Below are positions 41,230 to 49,435 of a stretch of DNA of 64,000 bases, piece after piece. How positions within the stretch are numbered: the first letter of the stretch is position 1; the number at the start of each line of letters is the position of its first letter. Under the pieces are notes generated by a model, which did not search any database, was not told where the DNA came from, and saw only the letters and a list, made by a program, of their open reading frames with translations. The stretch is taken from assembly GCA_902615425.1 (NCBI GenBank), contig CACMPD010000001.1, positions 62,001 to 126,000 on the forward strand, written 5' to 3'. Both the position numbers and the translations under genes were made by a program. This stretch comes from an uncultured Pelagibacteraceae bacterium. GTDB lineage: Bacteria > Pseudomonadota > Alphaproteobacteria > Pelagibacterales > Pelagibacteraceae.

Positions 41230-41835
41230 ATGTTTAAAAGTCTTTACAAAAAATGTTTAGATTTAGCAGCTCACAAAAGTTCTAAATATTATTTGGCAAT
41301 AGTCTCCTTTATTGAAAGTTCATTTTTTCCTATTCCGCCAGATGTAATGGTTATTCCAATGGTAATATCAAAAAAAAATGATTTTATTAAAATCTTTCTT
41401 ATAACTACAATTTTTTCAGTTTTGGGTGGTATGCTTGGTTACTTAATTGGTGCGTTTTTTTTTGAATTTGGAGCACACATTATGAGTTTTTATGGTTATG
41501 AGGACAAGTTATCAAAAATTAAAGAAAACTTAGTTAATAGTAATGGTTTTTATGCTTGGTTAGGAGTACTTTTTTTAGCTGGTTTCACTCCTCTTCCATA
41601 TAAAGTTTTTACAATTGCAAGCGGCTTGATAGGATTTAATTTTTTAATCTTTGTTTTAATAAGTTTAATTTCCCGAGGATTAAGATTTTTCATTGTATCA
41701 TACCTTTCTTATAAGTTCGGTAATTTATTTAATGAATATATGGATAAGCATGGGTCAAAATGGTTTACAATAATTGGAATATTAATTGTTATTATTGGCT
41801 TAATAATTTATCTGATATTTAAATCTCATGTTTAA
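41230..41835 (+). CDS. YqaA/DedA-family membrane protein
   Basis: A 201-residue inner-membrane protein with about four to five helices. SFIESSFFPIPPDVMVIPMV (about 27-46) and LAGFTPLPYKVFTIASG (about 119-135) match the YqaA branch of the DedA/VTT family, proposed lipid scramblases or transporters of undecaprenyl phosphate or other lipids. Activity is not established for this branch. The end overlaps dsbB by eight bases. Confidence 0.88.
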   Translation: MFKSLYKKCLDLAAHKSSKYYLAIVSFIESSFFPIPPDVMVIPMVISKKNDFIKIFLITTIFSVLGGMLGYLIGAFFFEFGAHIMSFYGYEDKLSKIKENLVNSNGFYAWLGVLFLAGFTPLPYKVFTIASGLIGFNFLIFVLISLISRGLRFFIVSYLSYKFGNLFNEYMDKHGSKWFTIIGILIVIIGLIIYLIFKSHV

Positions 41836-42313
41836 TCTTAAAGCTGAAATTTACTTGAGAATAATTTTTCTATTTAGTTTAATAGCTTTGATTTCTGCTT
41901 ATTTTATAGAACATGTTCTAGGACACCAACCATGTAATTTATGTTTGATAGAGAGAATCCCTTATGGGTTAAGTATAATTTTGATATCTCTAATGTTTAT
42001 TATAAAAAAAAATGAAAATTTCTTTATTTTGCTTTTAATACTTACTTTTATTTTTTCTTTTTTTATTTCATTGTATCATTTCGGCATAGAACAAGGTATT
42101 TTTCAAGAATCAACTGTTTGTGGCGTAAAAAACTTTTATGAGAATATAAGTAAAGAGGAATTACTAAATAAACTTAGCGAAAAGACTATAAGCTGTAAAG
42201 ATGTGACATTTAAGATTTTAGGATTATCACTTACTACTATTAATATTGTAATAAGTATATTATTTATTATAACCCTGGTAAAAATTTTTACTAAATATGA
42301 AAAGAACAAATAG
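41828..42313 (+). CDS. dsbB: Disulfide bond formation protein B
   Basis: Inner-membrane quinone reductase that reoxidises periplasmic DsbA. The 161-residue protein has four hydrophobic segments, the first redox pair C36/C39 in HQPCNLCLIER and a second pair C98/C123 (STVCGV, ISCKDV) in the long periplasmic loop. The ubiquinone it uses would be made with the adjacent coq7 gene, which it overlaps by 17 bases. No dsbA is in this window. Confidence 0.9.
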   Translation: MFNLKAEIYLRIIFLFSLIALISAYFIEHVLGHQPCNLCLIERIPYGLSIILISLMFIIKKNENFFILLLILTFIFSFFISLYHFGIEQGIFQESTVCGVKNFYENISKEELLNKLSEKTISCKDVTFKILGLSLTTINIVISILFIITLVKIFTKYEKNK

Positions 42314-42827
42314 TAGAGTTGAAGAATTTATTAGAGTTGACCATGCAGGCGAAAGGGGTGCTGTCAAAATTTATGAAGGTCAGTTATTAGCTTTAAATAC
42401 AATTGTTAAAAATGACAATTTAAAAAAAACAATTGAAGATATGAAAGAACATGAAATTGAACATTGTCAATTTTTTGAAAACGAAATAAAAAAAAGAAAT
42501 ATTGAGCCAACAAAATTTTTACCATTGTGGGATCTGCTAGGTGTAGGTTTGGGTTTTGGTTCTACTATTCTTGGGAAAAAAGCAGCTATGCTATGTACTG
42601 CCTCCGTTGAAGAAGTGATAGATAAACATTACCAAGATCAAATAAATCAACTTGGTCCAGAAGAAAAAAATCTAAAAAAGAAAATTATAAAATTCAGAGA
42701 AGATGAGCTTCATCACAAGGATATTGCTTATGAAAAAGGAGCTACCAAAAAAGGCATTTACTCAATTATGGATAAGATAATAAAAACAGGTTCAAAAATT
42801 GCAATTCGAATATCAGAAAAAGTATAA
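42297..42827 (+). CDS. coq7: Coq7-type demethoxyubiquinone hydroxylase
   Basis: Di-iron enzyme that hydroxylates 2-polyprenyl-3-methyl-6-methoxy-benzoquinone, a late ubiquinone step. The 176-residue protein has the iron-ligand motifs RVDHAGERGAVKIYEGQ (E in GERGA and E in YEG region), MKEHEIEHCQFFE (E-x2-H) and EDELHHKDIA. Short bacterial Coq7 proteins have this length. It belongs to the yqaA-dsbB-coq7 group and complements ubiE and ubiB elsewhere in the window. Confidence 0.93.
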   Translation: MKRTNSRVEEFIRVDHAGERGAVKIYEGQLLALNTIVKNDNLKKTIEDMKEHEIEHCQFFENEIKKRNIEPTKFLPLWDLLGVGLGFGSTILGKKAAMLCTASVEEVIDKHYQDQINQLGPEEKNLKKKIIKFREDELHHKDIAYEKGATKKGIYSIMDKIIKTGSKIAIRISEKV

Positions 42828-42830
42828 AAC

Positions 42831-43400
42831 TTAAGCTTCTAATTCAACATCCCAATATAAATAATCCATCCAGCTTTTATGTAAATAATTTGGGGGAAAA
42901 TTTTTTCCATTACGATGTAAATCTTCTGTTGAAGGTTGATATGGATGTTGGGCCAGTTTCATGCCCGATAATTTTAATAGTTTGCCTCCTTTTTTAACGT
43001 TACAAGCAGAACATGCTGTAACAACGTTATCCCAATTAGTCTCTCCACCTTTTGATCTGGGCAATAAATGATCAAAAGTTAATTCCTCGTTGCTGCCACA
43101 ATACTGGCAAGAAAATTTATCTCTCAGAAAAACATTAAATCTTGTAAAACTTGGTTTAGATTGAGGAACAATATAATCTTTTAGAGCAATTACACTAGGC
43201 AATTGCATATTAAATGAAGGACTTCTTACTACACGATCGTAATTACTTACTATAATTACACGATCTAAAAAAACTGATTTAACAGTATCCTGCCATGACC
43301 ATAGTGATAAAGGATAGTAGCTCAATGGTCTATAATCAGCATTTAAAACTAACGCAGGACATTTTTCTAGTGAAACATCTTGATCAATAAAATTATTCAT
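42831..43400 (-). CDS. HNH endonuclease family protein
   Basis: A 189-residue protein with a C-terminal HNH nuclease fold: zinc cysteines CQYCG and CSACN surround FDHLLPRSKGGETNWDNVV (HNH motif, about residues 108-126). The N-terminal half (CPALVLNADYRPLSYYPLS) is typical of the widespread stand-alone HNH proteins of alphaproteobacteria. The role may be in DNA processing, but no phage or restriction genes are adjacent. It begins 37 bases downstream of the carboxylesterase gene start side, and its stop is three bases from the coq7 stop. Confidence 0.88.
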   Translation of the reverse strand: MNNFIDQDVSLEKCPALVLNADYRPLSYYPLSLWSWQDTVKSVFLDRVIIVSNYDRVVRSPSFNMQLPSVIALKDYIVPQSKPSFTRFNVFLRDKFSCQYCGSNEELTFDHLLPRSKGGETNWDNVVTACSACNVKKGGKLLKLSGMKLAQHPYQPSTEDLHRNGKNFPPNYLHKSWMDYLYWDVELEA

Positions 43401-43437
43401 ATCAAATTTTAACTTAAATAAAAATTTTTTTCAATAT

Positions 43438-44097
43438 TTAGGAATTATTAAATTTTTTTAAGATATAATTCAATGCAATACTTGAAGCATTTATAGGAAT
43501 ATGATGGTCACAATTTTTTATAAGATGCGTCTCAATGTCTATATTATTTCTCATAAAAAAATCTTTTGCCTCTAACATAAAATTTGGCGAGACAACTTGA
43601 TCAGAATCACCATGAATTAACAAAATACTTGATGAGTTTTTTTTTCTCAATTTCAAATCCTTTTCATCAATAATTTTTCCAGAAAAACCCACAACACAAT
43701 TAAAAGGCTTTTCAGATGTAAGTCCTAAATTTATTGACATCATGCAACCTTGGCTAAAACCAGATAAACAAATTTGATTATTTTCAAAATTAAATTCTTT
43801 TTTAATTTCGTCAATAAATTTTGATAATCTTTTTTCAGCCTTTAAAGCTTGATCCAAAATATACTCCGGATCATCCTTGCTTAAATCAAACCACTGATAT
43901 CCATTTGGATTTATACTGCATGGCTCATGACCATTTGGACAAATAAAAATAGTATTAGGTAAATGTCTTTTCCAGTTCAATGAGAGCATGCTAATATCCT
44001 TACCATCACCACCATAACCATGAAGTAAGATAATAGCATTTTTAATCTTCGTATCAGCTTCTGGTTTGACCATTACTGAATCTAGGCAAAATGTCAT
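43438..44097 (-). CDS. Phospholipase/carboxylesterase family hydrolase
   Basis: A 219-residue serine hydrolase of the YpfH/acyl-protein thioesterase type. It has the oxyanion strand LLHGYGGDGKD (about 28-38), nucleophile elbow LSGFSQGCMM (Ser about 114), the acid in LIHGDSDQVV and the His in CDHHIP. Cytoplasmic, as no signal peptide is present. Physiological esters are not known. Its start is 49 bases from the divergent HIG1-like gene start. Confidence 0.88.
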   Translation of the reverse strand: MTFCLDSVMVKPEADTKIKNAIILLHGYGGDGKDISMLSLNWKRHLPNTIFICPNGHEPCSINPNGYQWFDLSKDDPEYILDQALKAEKRLSKFIDEIKKEFNFENNQICLSGFSQGCMMSINLGLTSEKPFNCVVGFSGKIIDEKDLKLRKKNSSSILLIHGDSDQVVSPNFMLEAKDFFMRNNIDIETHLIKNCDHHIPINASSIALNYILKKFNNS

Positions 44098-44146
44098 AGT
44101 GTGTGAATTATGTTTTTTTATTTTTAAAACACCCTACAATACCTTC

Positions 44147-44350
44147 ATGTTATCTGGAATAGTAGTTAAAATATTATCTATAGTTTTGTTAATGGCGGTT
44201 GGGATTGTTTTAATTCTTGGTATCGGAACTTTGTTTAAAGGTGGTGAAACCAGCAAAAAATATTCTAATAAATTAATGCAGTTAAGAGTTTTGCTTCAAT
44301 TTATTGCAATAATTGCTTTGGTTGGTTTTGCATATTTTTTCAAGAATTAG
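44147..44350 (+). CDS. HIG1-domain-like twin transmembrane protein
   Basis: A 67-residue protein with two membrane helices flanking a short basic hairpin: MLSGIVVKILSIVLLM, then FKGGETSKKYSNKLMQLRV, then LLQFIAIIALVGFAYFF. This matches the HIG1-type (hypoxia-induced) twin-helix family, which in alphaproteobacteria associates with cytochrome oxidase. The ATG at 44147 is used; a longer in-frame ORF from 44066 has no conserved N-terminus and overlaps the carboxylesterase gene. It shares a TTAG stop overlap with the convergent tlpA. Confidence 0.78.
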   Translation: MLSGIVVKILSIVLLMAVGIVLILGIGTLFKGGETSKKYSNKLMQLRVLLQFIAIIALVGFAYFFKN

Positions 44351-44856
44351 TTGTATCTAGCTAACCATTCAAGAAAATTTTTTTCCTTAAAATCTATTGA
44401 CCCAACAATTCTTGCAAACTCATATCCATCCTTGTTTATCAAAATTGTGGTGGGCACTCCTCTTAGTCCAAACTTTTTCGCTAAAGTAATTGGTGAGTCG
44501 AAATATATCTTAAGATTATCTATCCCTAAATCCTCAAAAAATTTTGAGGCTTTTTCTAAATTATCCTGACCAACATTAATCGGAAATATTTTCAAATTGT
44601 TTAAATTTTTTTGAGATTGCAATTGATCAAGAGATGGCATTTCCTCTTTACATGGGGCACACCAAGTTGCCCAAAAATTGAGTAAAACCAAATTGCCTTC
44701 AAATTGATCAAGTTGAATTTCATTACTCTGATCATCTAAAAACGTTAATCCATCATATTTTTTAAGCTCTTTATTGATAACAAGATTTTTTATGTCTTTG
44801 ATTTCTGCTGCAACACAATTAGATATTAAAAAAGCAAATATTATTAAAAATCTCAT
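44347..44856 (-). CDS. TlpA-like thiol-disulfide oxidoreductase
   Basis: A 169-residue secreted or membrane-anchored thioredoxin-fold protein. The N-terminus is a short signal peptide (MRFLIIFAFLISNCVAA), and FWATWCAPCKEEMPSLDQL holds the redox pair in WCAPC (about residues 64-68). The cis-Pro motif GVPTTILIN follows. It probably reduces disulfides in cytochrome c or CuA sites in the periplasm, as in TlpA, or it is a ResA-type helper. It is divergent from argH with only 24 bases between starts. Confidence 0.9.
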   Translation of the reverse strand: MRFLIIFAFLISNCVAAEIKDIKNLVINKELKKYDGLTFLDDQSNEIQLDQFEGNLVLLNFWATWCAPCKEEMPSLDQLQSQKNLNNLKIFPINVGQDNLEKASKFFEDLGIDNLKIYFDSPITLAKKFGLRGVPTTILINKDGYEFARIVGSIDFKEKNFLEWLARYN

Positions 44857-44880
44857 GTTAAATAGGTATAATTAATTATC

Positions 44881-46272
44881 ATGTCGAAAAATAAAAACAA
44901 CCAGGCAATATGGGGCAATAGAATAAAAAAAAACACTTCATCAATTTTTCAAAAAGTGGGAAGTTCTATAGATATTGATAAGAGACTATATAAAGAGGAT
45001 ATAACTGGATCTATTGCACATGTCGAAATGTTATTTAAACAAAAAATTATTACTTTTAAAATAAAGAATAAGATTGTTTATGGTTTAAACAAAATCAAAA
45101 AAGAAATAACAAACAAAAAATTTGAATTTAATAAAAAGTACGAGGATATTCATATAAATATCGAAAAAAGACTTTTCGAAATAATTGGTGAAGATGCGGG
45201 TTTTATTCACACAGCACGATCAAGAAATGATCAAGTGATCACAGATTTGAAAATTTGGATGAAATCATCAACCAAAGAAATTAATATTCTATTAGATACT
45301 ATTATTAAAAGTATAATAAAAGCAGCAGAAAAAAATATATATACTCTTATGCCCGGATTTACTCATTTAAAAAATGCTCAACCAGTTTCATTTGGCCACT
45401 ATTTGATGGCTTATGTTGAAATGTTTAAAAGAGATAAAAAAAGATTCATAAATAATCTAGATAGTTTAAATGAAAATCCATTAGGTGTTGCTGCCTTAAC
45501 TGGAACCTCTTTTAATATTGACAGAAATTACACTACAAAAAAACTTGGGTTTACAAAACCAACCAATAACTCAATAGATACAATTTCTGACAGAGATTTT
45601 GTGCTAGATTTTCTTTACTCCACTTCAGTCTGTTCCATGCATATTTCTAGAATAGCCGAGGAACTTATCATATGGAACTCTGATGCTTTCAAGTTAATAA
45701 ATTTATCAGATAAAGTTGTAACTGGTTCTTCAATAATGCCACAAAAAAAAAATCCAGATCTACTGGAATTTTTACGAGGCAAGTCTGGAATTATTTATGG
45801 TAATTTATTTTCTATGCTTACAGTTTTAAAAAGTTTACCTTTATCTTACTACAAAGATCTTCAAGACGATAAGGAAATTGTTTTTAAATCCAATGATACA
45901 CTGCAAAATTGTTTAAAGATACTTGATGAGATTCTTAAAAATTTTACGCCAAATAAAAAACAAATGATAGAATTAGCTAACACAGGATATTTGACTGCAA
46001 CTGATCTTGCAGATTATCTCGTAAAAAAACACTCAATGTCATTCAGAAAAGCATACAAAGTGACTGCTAATATTGTCAACTTTGCTGAAAAAAAGAAAAA
46101 GAATCTCGATCAATTAACGCTGGCTGAACTTAAAAAAATCGAACCAAAACTATCAAATGATGTATTAAAAGTGTTTGATTTAAAGAATTCTGTAAATTCT
46201 AAGAAATCATATGGTGGAACATCTTTTGATAATATTAAAAAAATGATATTGAAATACAAAAGAAAAAAATGA
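44881..46272 (+). CDS. argH: Argininosuccinate lyase
   Basis: Cleaves argininosuccinate to arginine and fumarate, the last step of arginine synthesis. The 463-residue protein has the fumarase-superfamily signature GSSIMPQKKNPDLLEFLRGKSG (here as GSSIMPQKKNPD, about 282-293) and HTARSRNDQVITDL, the substrate-binding region. It heads an argH-lptM-lysA-plsC group. A TATAAT at 44867-44872 lies only eight bases before ATG, so the mRNA may be leaderless. The stop overlaps the lptM start (ATGA). Confidence 0.97.
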   Translation: MSKNKNNQAIWGNRIKKNTSSIFQKVGSSIDIDKRLYKEDITGSIAHVEMLFKQKIITFKIKNKIVYGLNKIKKEITNKKFEFNKKYEDIHINIEKRLFEIIGEDAGFIHTARSRNDQVITDLKIWMKSSTKEINILLDTIIKSIIKAAEKNIYTLMPGFTHLKNAQPVSFGHYLMAYVEMFKRDKKRFINNLDSLNENPLGVAALTGTSFNIDRNYTTKKLGFTKPTNNSIDTISDRDFVLDFLYSTSVCSMHISRIAEELIIWNSDAFKLINLSDKVVTGSSIMPQKKNPDLLEFLRGKSGIIYGNLFSMLTVLKSLPLSYYKDLQDDKEIVFKSNDTLQNCLKILDEILKNFTPNKKQMIELANTGYLTATDLADYLVKKHSMSFRKAYKVTANIVNFAEKKKKNLDQLTLAELKKIEPKLSNDVLKVFDLKNSVNSKKSYGGTSFDNIKKMILKYKRKK

Positions 46273-46400
46273 AAAAAAAGATTATTTTAGCAATAATTGT
46301 ATTTTCTACATTGATCGCTTGTGGAAAAAAAGGAGACCCAGTCTATAAAGAGTCTCAAAGTAATTCAAAAATACCAAGCTACTTTCTAAATAAAGCTTAA
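46269..46400 (+). CDS. lptM: Small lipoprotein of the LptM (YifL) type
   Basis: A 43-residue lipoprotein too short for usual ORF calls. It starts MKKKIILAIIVFSTLIAC with a lipobox (LIAC, Cys at about residue 18), then GKKGDPVYKES, which matches the family pattern CGxKGxPxxP-like. LptM helps disulfide maturation of the LPS transporter LptD. It is flanked by a one- to four-base overlap on both sides: ATGA with argH and TAATG with lysA. The placement before lysA is the same as in many proteobacteria. Confidence 0.85.
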   Translation: MKKKIILAIIVFSTLIACGKKGDPVYKESQSNSKIPSYFLNKA

Positions 46401-47611
46401 TGAGATTTTTAAATGGTAAACTTAAGATTGAAAATACAATCCTGCAAAATATTGCTAAAAAATATGGAACACCTGCATATTGTTACTCGTATAAACAACT
46501 AAGAGAAAATATTAATAGTTTTAAAAAAAATTTTAAATCCATCTCACCATTAATTTGTTTTGCTATTAAATCTAATACTAACTTAAATTTAATAAAAGAA
46601 ATAAAAAAATTTGGACTTGGAGCAGATGTTGTATCAATGGGTGAATTAATGTTAGCTCTTAAGGCTGGAATTAGTCCAAAGAAGATTGTTTTTTCAGGAG
46701 TTGGTAAGACTTCCAAAGAAATTAATTTTGCAATTGATAAAAATATTTTATTAATTAATTCAGAGTCCAAAAGTGAAATTATAGAAATTGATAAAATTGC
46801 TAAAATAAAAAAAAAACAGGTTAATATTGGTATTAGATTAAACCCAAATACCGATGCGAAAACTTTGAGCCAAATATCGACAGGTAAAAAAGATAATAAA
46901 TTTGGAGTTAATGATAAAACATTTTTTGAACTTGTAAGATATTGTAAGAATTCTAAAAATATTAATTTGAAATGTTTAAGTGTTCATATTGGAAGTCAAA
47001 TTTTAGATCATAAACCCTATGAAAAAATGTTAAAAATATTAGATAAAATCATCAAAAAAACTCAATATAAATTTGATTTTATTGATCTTGGGGGAGGTAT
47101 GGGCATCCCATACAATAATGATAAAAAACTAAATTATAAAAAATATCATTCAGCAATTAAAAAATTTTTAAAGAATAAAAAATCTCAGATTATATTTGAG
47201 CCAGGTAGATCAATAGTCGGCAATACAGGAGTTTTAATTTCAAAAGTAATTTACATAAAAGAGAGTTATAAAAAAAATTTTGTTATTATAGATGCTGCTA
47301 TGAATGATTTAATGAGACCGGCACTTTATGGTGCGGTACATCGCATCTTACCTTTGTTAAAAAGAGGTAAAAAATCAAAGAAAATTTATGAATTTGTTGG
47401 CCCAATTTGCGAAAGCACTGATAAGTTTACGTCTATAAAAAATTTTCAAGAACTAAAAGAGAAAGATTTTATCGCAATTTGCGATGTAGGTGCCTATGGT
47501 ATATCACTCAGTTCTAATTATAATCTTAGACCTAAACCTATAGAAATATTAATTAATGGATCTAAAATAAGGGTAGTTAAAAAAAGACAAAAGCACCATG
47601 AGATAATTTAG
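46400..47611 (+). CDS. lysA: Diaminopimelate decarboxylase
   Basis: PLP enzyme making lysine from meso-diaminopimelate. The 403-residue protein begins YGTPAYCYSYKQLREN and has the PLP lysine in CFAIKSNTN (about residue 53), SVHIGSQI, the glycine loop DLGGGMGIPY, EPGRSIVGN and the C-terminal catalytic Cys in GPICESTD. The order argH-lptM-lysA is alphaproteobacterial. It starts on the last base of the lptM stop codon. Confidence 0.97.
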   Translation: MRFLNGKLKIENTILQNIAKKYGTPAYCYSYKQLRENINSFKKNFKSISPLICFAIKSNTNLNLIKEIKKFGLGADVVSMGELMLALKAGISPKKIVFSGVGKTSKEINFAIDKNILLINSESKSEIIEIDKIAKIKKKQVNIGIRLNPNTDAKTLSQISTGKKDNKFGVNDKTFFELVRYCKNSKNINLKCLSVHIGSQILDHKPYEKMLKILDKIIKKTQYKFDFIDLGGGMGIPYNNDKKLNYKKYHSAIKKFLKNKKSQIIFEPGRSIVGNTGVLISKVIYIKESYKKNFVIIDAAMNDLMRPALYGAVHRILPLLKRGKKSKKIYEFVGPICESTDKFTSIKNFQELKEKDFIAICDVGAYGISLSSNYNLRPKPIEILINGSKIRVVKKRQKHHEII

Positions 47612-47624
47612 CTTTTGATAATTA

Positions 47625-48326
47625 ATGATAAGAAACTTTCTATTTTCAATTTTCTTTTTTTCAGGAATAATTTTGATTTCAATTATTTTTCTACCAGCGT
47701 TAATCTTACCACAACAATTTACACTTTTTGGTGGGAAATTAATGGGTCATTGGGCTGCTATTTGTTTAAAAATTTTCTTGTCCACAAAAATCATTGTCAA
47801 AGGTAAAGAAAATTTAATTAAAAATGAAAAATTTTTTATTGCTTCCTCTCATCAATCAATGTTTGAAACTTTTTTCCTACAAACGATTTTTAATTCTCCT
47901 GTATTTATCTTAAAAAAAGAATTACTTATGATACCTATTTTTGGCTGGTACTTAAAAAAAATAGGATCAATTTCTATCAAAAGAAATAAGGTATCGAAAG
48001 AAAACATCAATTTTTTTGAAGATATTTCTAAAATAATTGCAAACACAAATCGACCAATAATAATTTTTCCTCAAGGAACTCGAGTATTACCCCACGAACA
48101 ACCTCCATTTAAAAAAGGTGCATCAAGGATTTATGAAGAATTGAAAATAAAATGCCAACCGGTTGCTATTAATTCTGGTTACGTCTGGCCAAAAAAAGGA
48201 AAAAAAGACATTAACAAAACAATTACAATTTCAATTTTGGAACCTATCAAACCTGATTATTCCAAGGAAGAATTTTTAGGGATTTTAGAGAAAACTATTT
48301 ATTCTGAACTTAAATTGCTAAATTAA
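47625..48326 (+). CDS. plsC: 1-acylglycerol-3-phosphate acyltransferase
   Basis: Membrane acyltransferase that makes phosphatidic acid, a 233-residue protein with an N-terminal hydrophobic anchor (about 5-27). Motif I is SSHQSMFETFF, an HX4E form of the usual HX4D seen in many alphaproteobacteria, and motif III FPQGTRVLP. It starts 13 bases after lysA. Its stop shares TTAA with the dnaN stop. Family naming is secure, but the acyl preference is not known. Confidence 0.9.
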   Translation: MIRNFLFSIFFFSGIILISIIFLPALILPQQFTLFGGKLMGHWAAICLKIFLSTKIIVKGKENLIKNEKFFIASSHQSMFETFFLQTIFNSPVFILKKELLMIPIFGWYLKKIGSISIKRNKVSKENINFFEDISKIIANTNRPIIIFPQGTRVLPHEQPPFKKGASRIYEELKIKCQPVAINSGYVWPKKGKKDINKTITISILEPIKPDYSKEEFLGILEKTIYSELKLLN

Positions 48327-49435
48327 CCTTTCATAGGCATAACTACAAAAATACTATCGAAATCACCAGGATCTTTGATAAGCGCAGGTGAACCTGAATC
48401 ATTTAGAAACATCTCAATATTATTTCCATCTAATTGTGAAGCAACATCTATCAGATATTTAGAATTAAAACTAATTTCTAAATCATGATCAAATTTCACT
48501 ACAAGGGATTCTTTTCCATCACCGCTGTTGGTATTATTTACAGACAAATCTAGTTTATCTTTACTTAAACTAAATTTTACACCATCTTTTTTATCAAGCG
48601 ATACTGAGGCTACTCTATCCACAGAACTTTGAAAAATTTTAAGGTCAATTTCTAATTTTTTTTGATTATTTTTTGGAATTACTTGAATGTAATTAGGAAA
48701 TTTTCCATCTATTAACTTAGAAATTAAAATACTATTATTTAATTCAAATTTTATCTTAGATTTCATATTTGAAATTTTTACTTCGCCATCATAATTTTCT
48801 AATAATGAACTTAATTGAAAAATAGTCTTTTTAGGTAATATAATCGGTTCAAAAATTTTTTTTTCATTTAATCTGAGTTTTGAAATGGACATACGATGAC
48901 TATCAGTTGATACTGCAGTTAAGTAATTTTTATCCTCAACCTCTGTTTGATGAAAATAAATTCCACTTAAATAATGTCTGGTCTCATCATTTGACACAGA
49001 AAATTTACATTTATTTAGCAGCTTTAAAAGGTCTTTTGATTTAAGGTTAAATTCATTCTCATTAAAATTTTCATCTGTTAAAGGAAATTCCGAAGCGGGC
49101 ATACAATTTAAATTAAAAATAGATTTTTCTGATTCTAGATGAAGTTTGCTATTATCTGTTAAAGTTAAATTTATTTTTTTTCCTGATGAGAGTTTTCTAA
49201 CAATATCATACATAGTAGACGACGTAGTGGTTGTTTTTCCTTCCTCTATGACTTCGACGTTATTTATTTGATTAATAAATATTAAGTCTAAATCCGTCGC
49301 TGTTATAGTGAGTTTTGAATTTTGTGCATCGAGCAATATGTTTGACAATATTGGAAGTGTACTTCGTTTTTCTATGACTCCTTGACAATAATTTAATGCT
49401 TGCTGTAGGTCTTGTTGGTTTACATTAAATTTCAT
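48323..49435 (-). CDS. dnaN: DNA polymerase III beta subunit (sliding clamp)
   Basis: Ring-shaped processivity clamp for DNA polymerase III. The 370-residue protein has the three-domain repeat and normal length. Its N-terminus is MKFNVNQQDLQQALNYCQ and its C-terminus VVMPMKG, as in the family. It overlaps the end of dnaA by 11 bases on the same strand, the usual dnaA-dnaN operon. Confidence 0.97.
   Translation of the reverse strand: MKFNVNQQDLQQALNYCQGVIEKRSTLPILSNILLDAQNSKLTITATDLDLIFINQINNVEVIEEGKTTTTSSTMYDIVRKLSSGKKINLTLTDNSKLHLESEKSIFNLNCMPASEFPLTDENFNENEFNLKSKDLLKLLNKCKFSVSNDETRHYLSGIYFHQTEVEDKNYLTAVSTDSHRMSISKLRLNEKKIFEPIILPKKTIFQLSSLLENYDGEVKISNMKSKIKFELNNSILISKLIDGKFPNYIQVIPKNNQKKLEIDLKIFQSSVDRVASVSLDKKDGVKFSLSKDKLDLSVNNTNSGDGKESLVVKFDHDLEISFNSKYLIDVASQLDGNNIEMFLNDSGSPALIKDPGDFDSIFVVMPMKG

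Noticed and set aside
44066-44146. Longer start of the HIG1-like protein at 44066
   Set aside because: Overlaps the divergent carboxylesterase gene and has no conserved residues; ATG at 44147 gives the family-like twin-helix protein.
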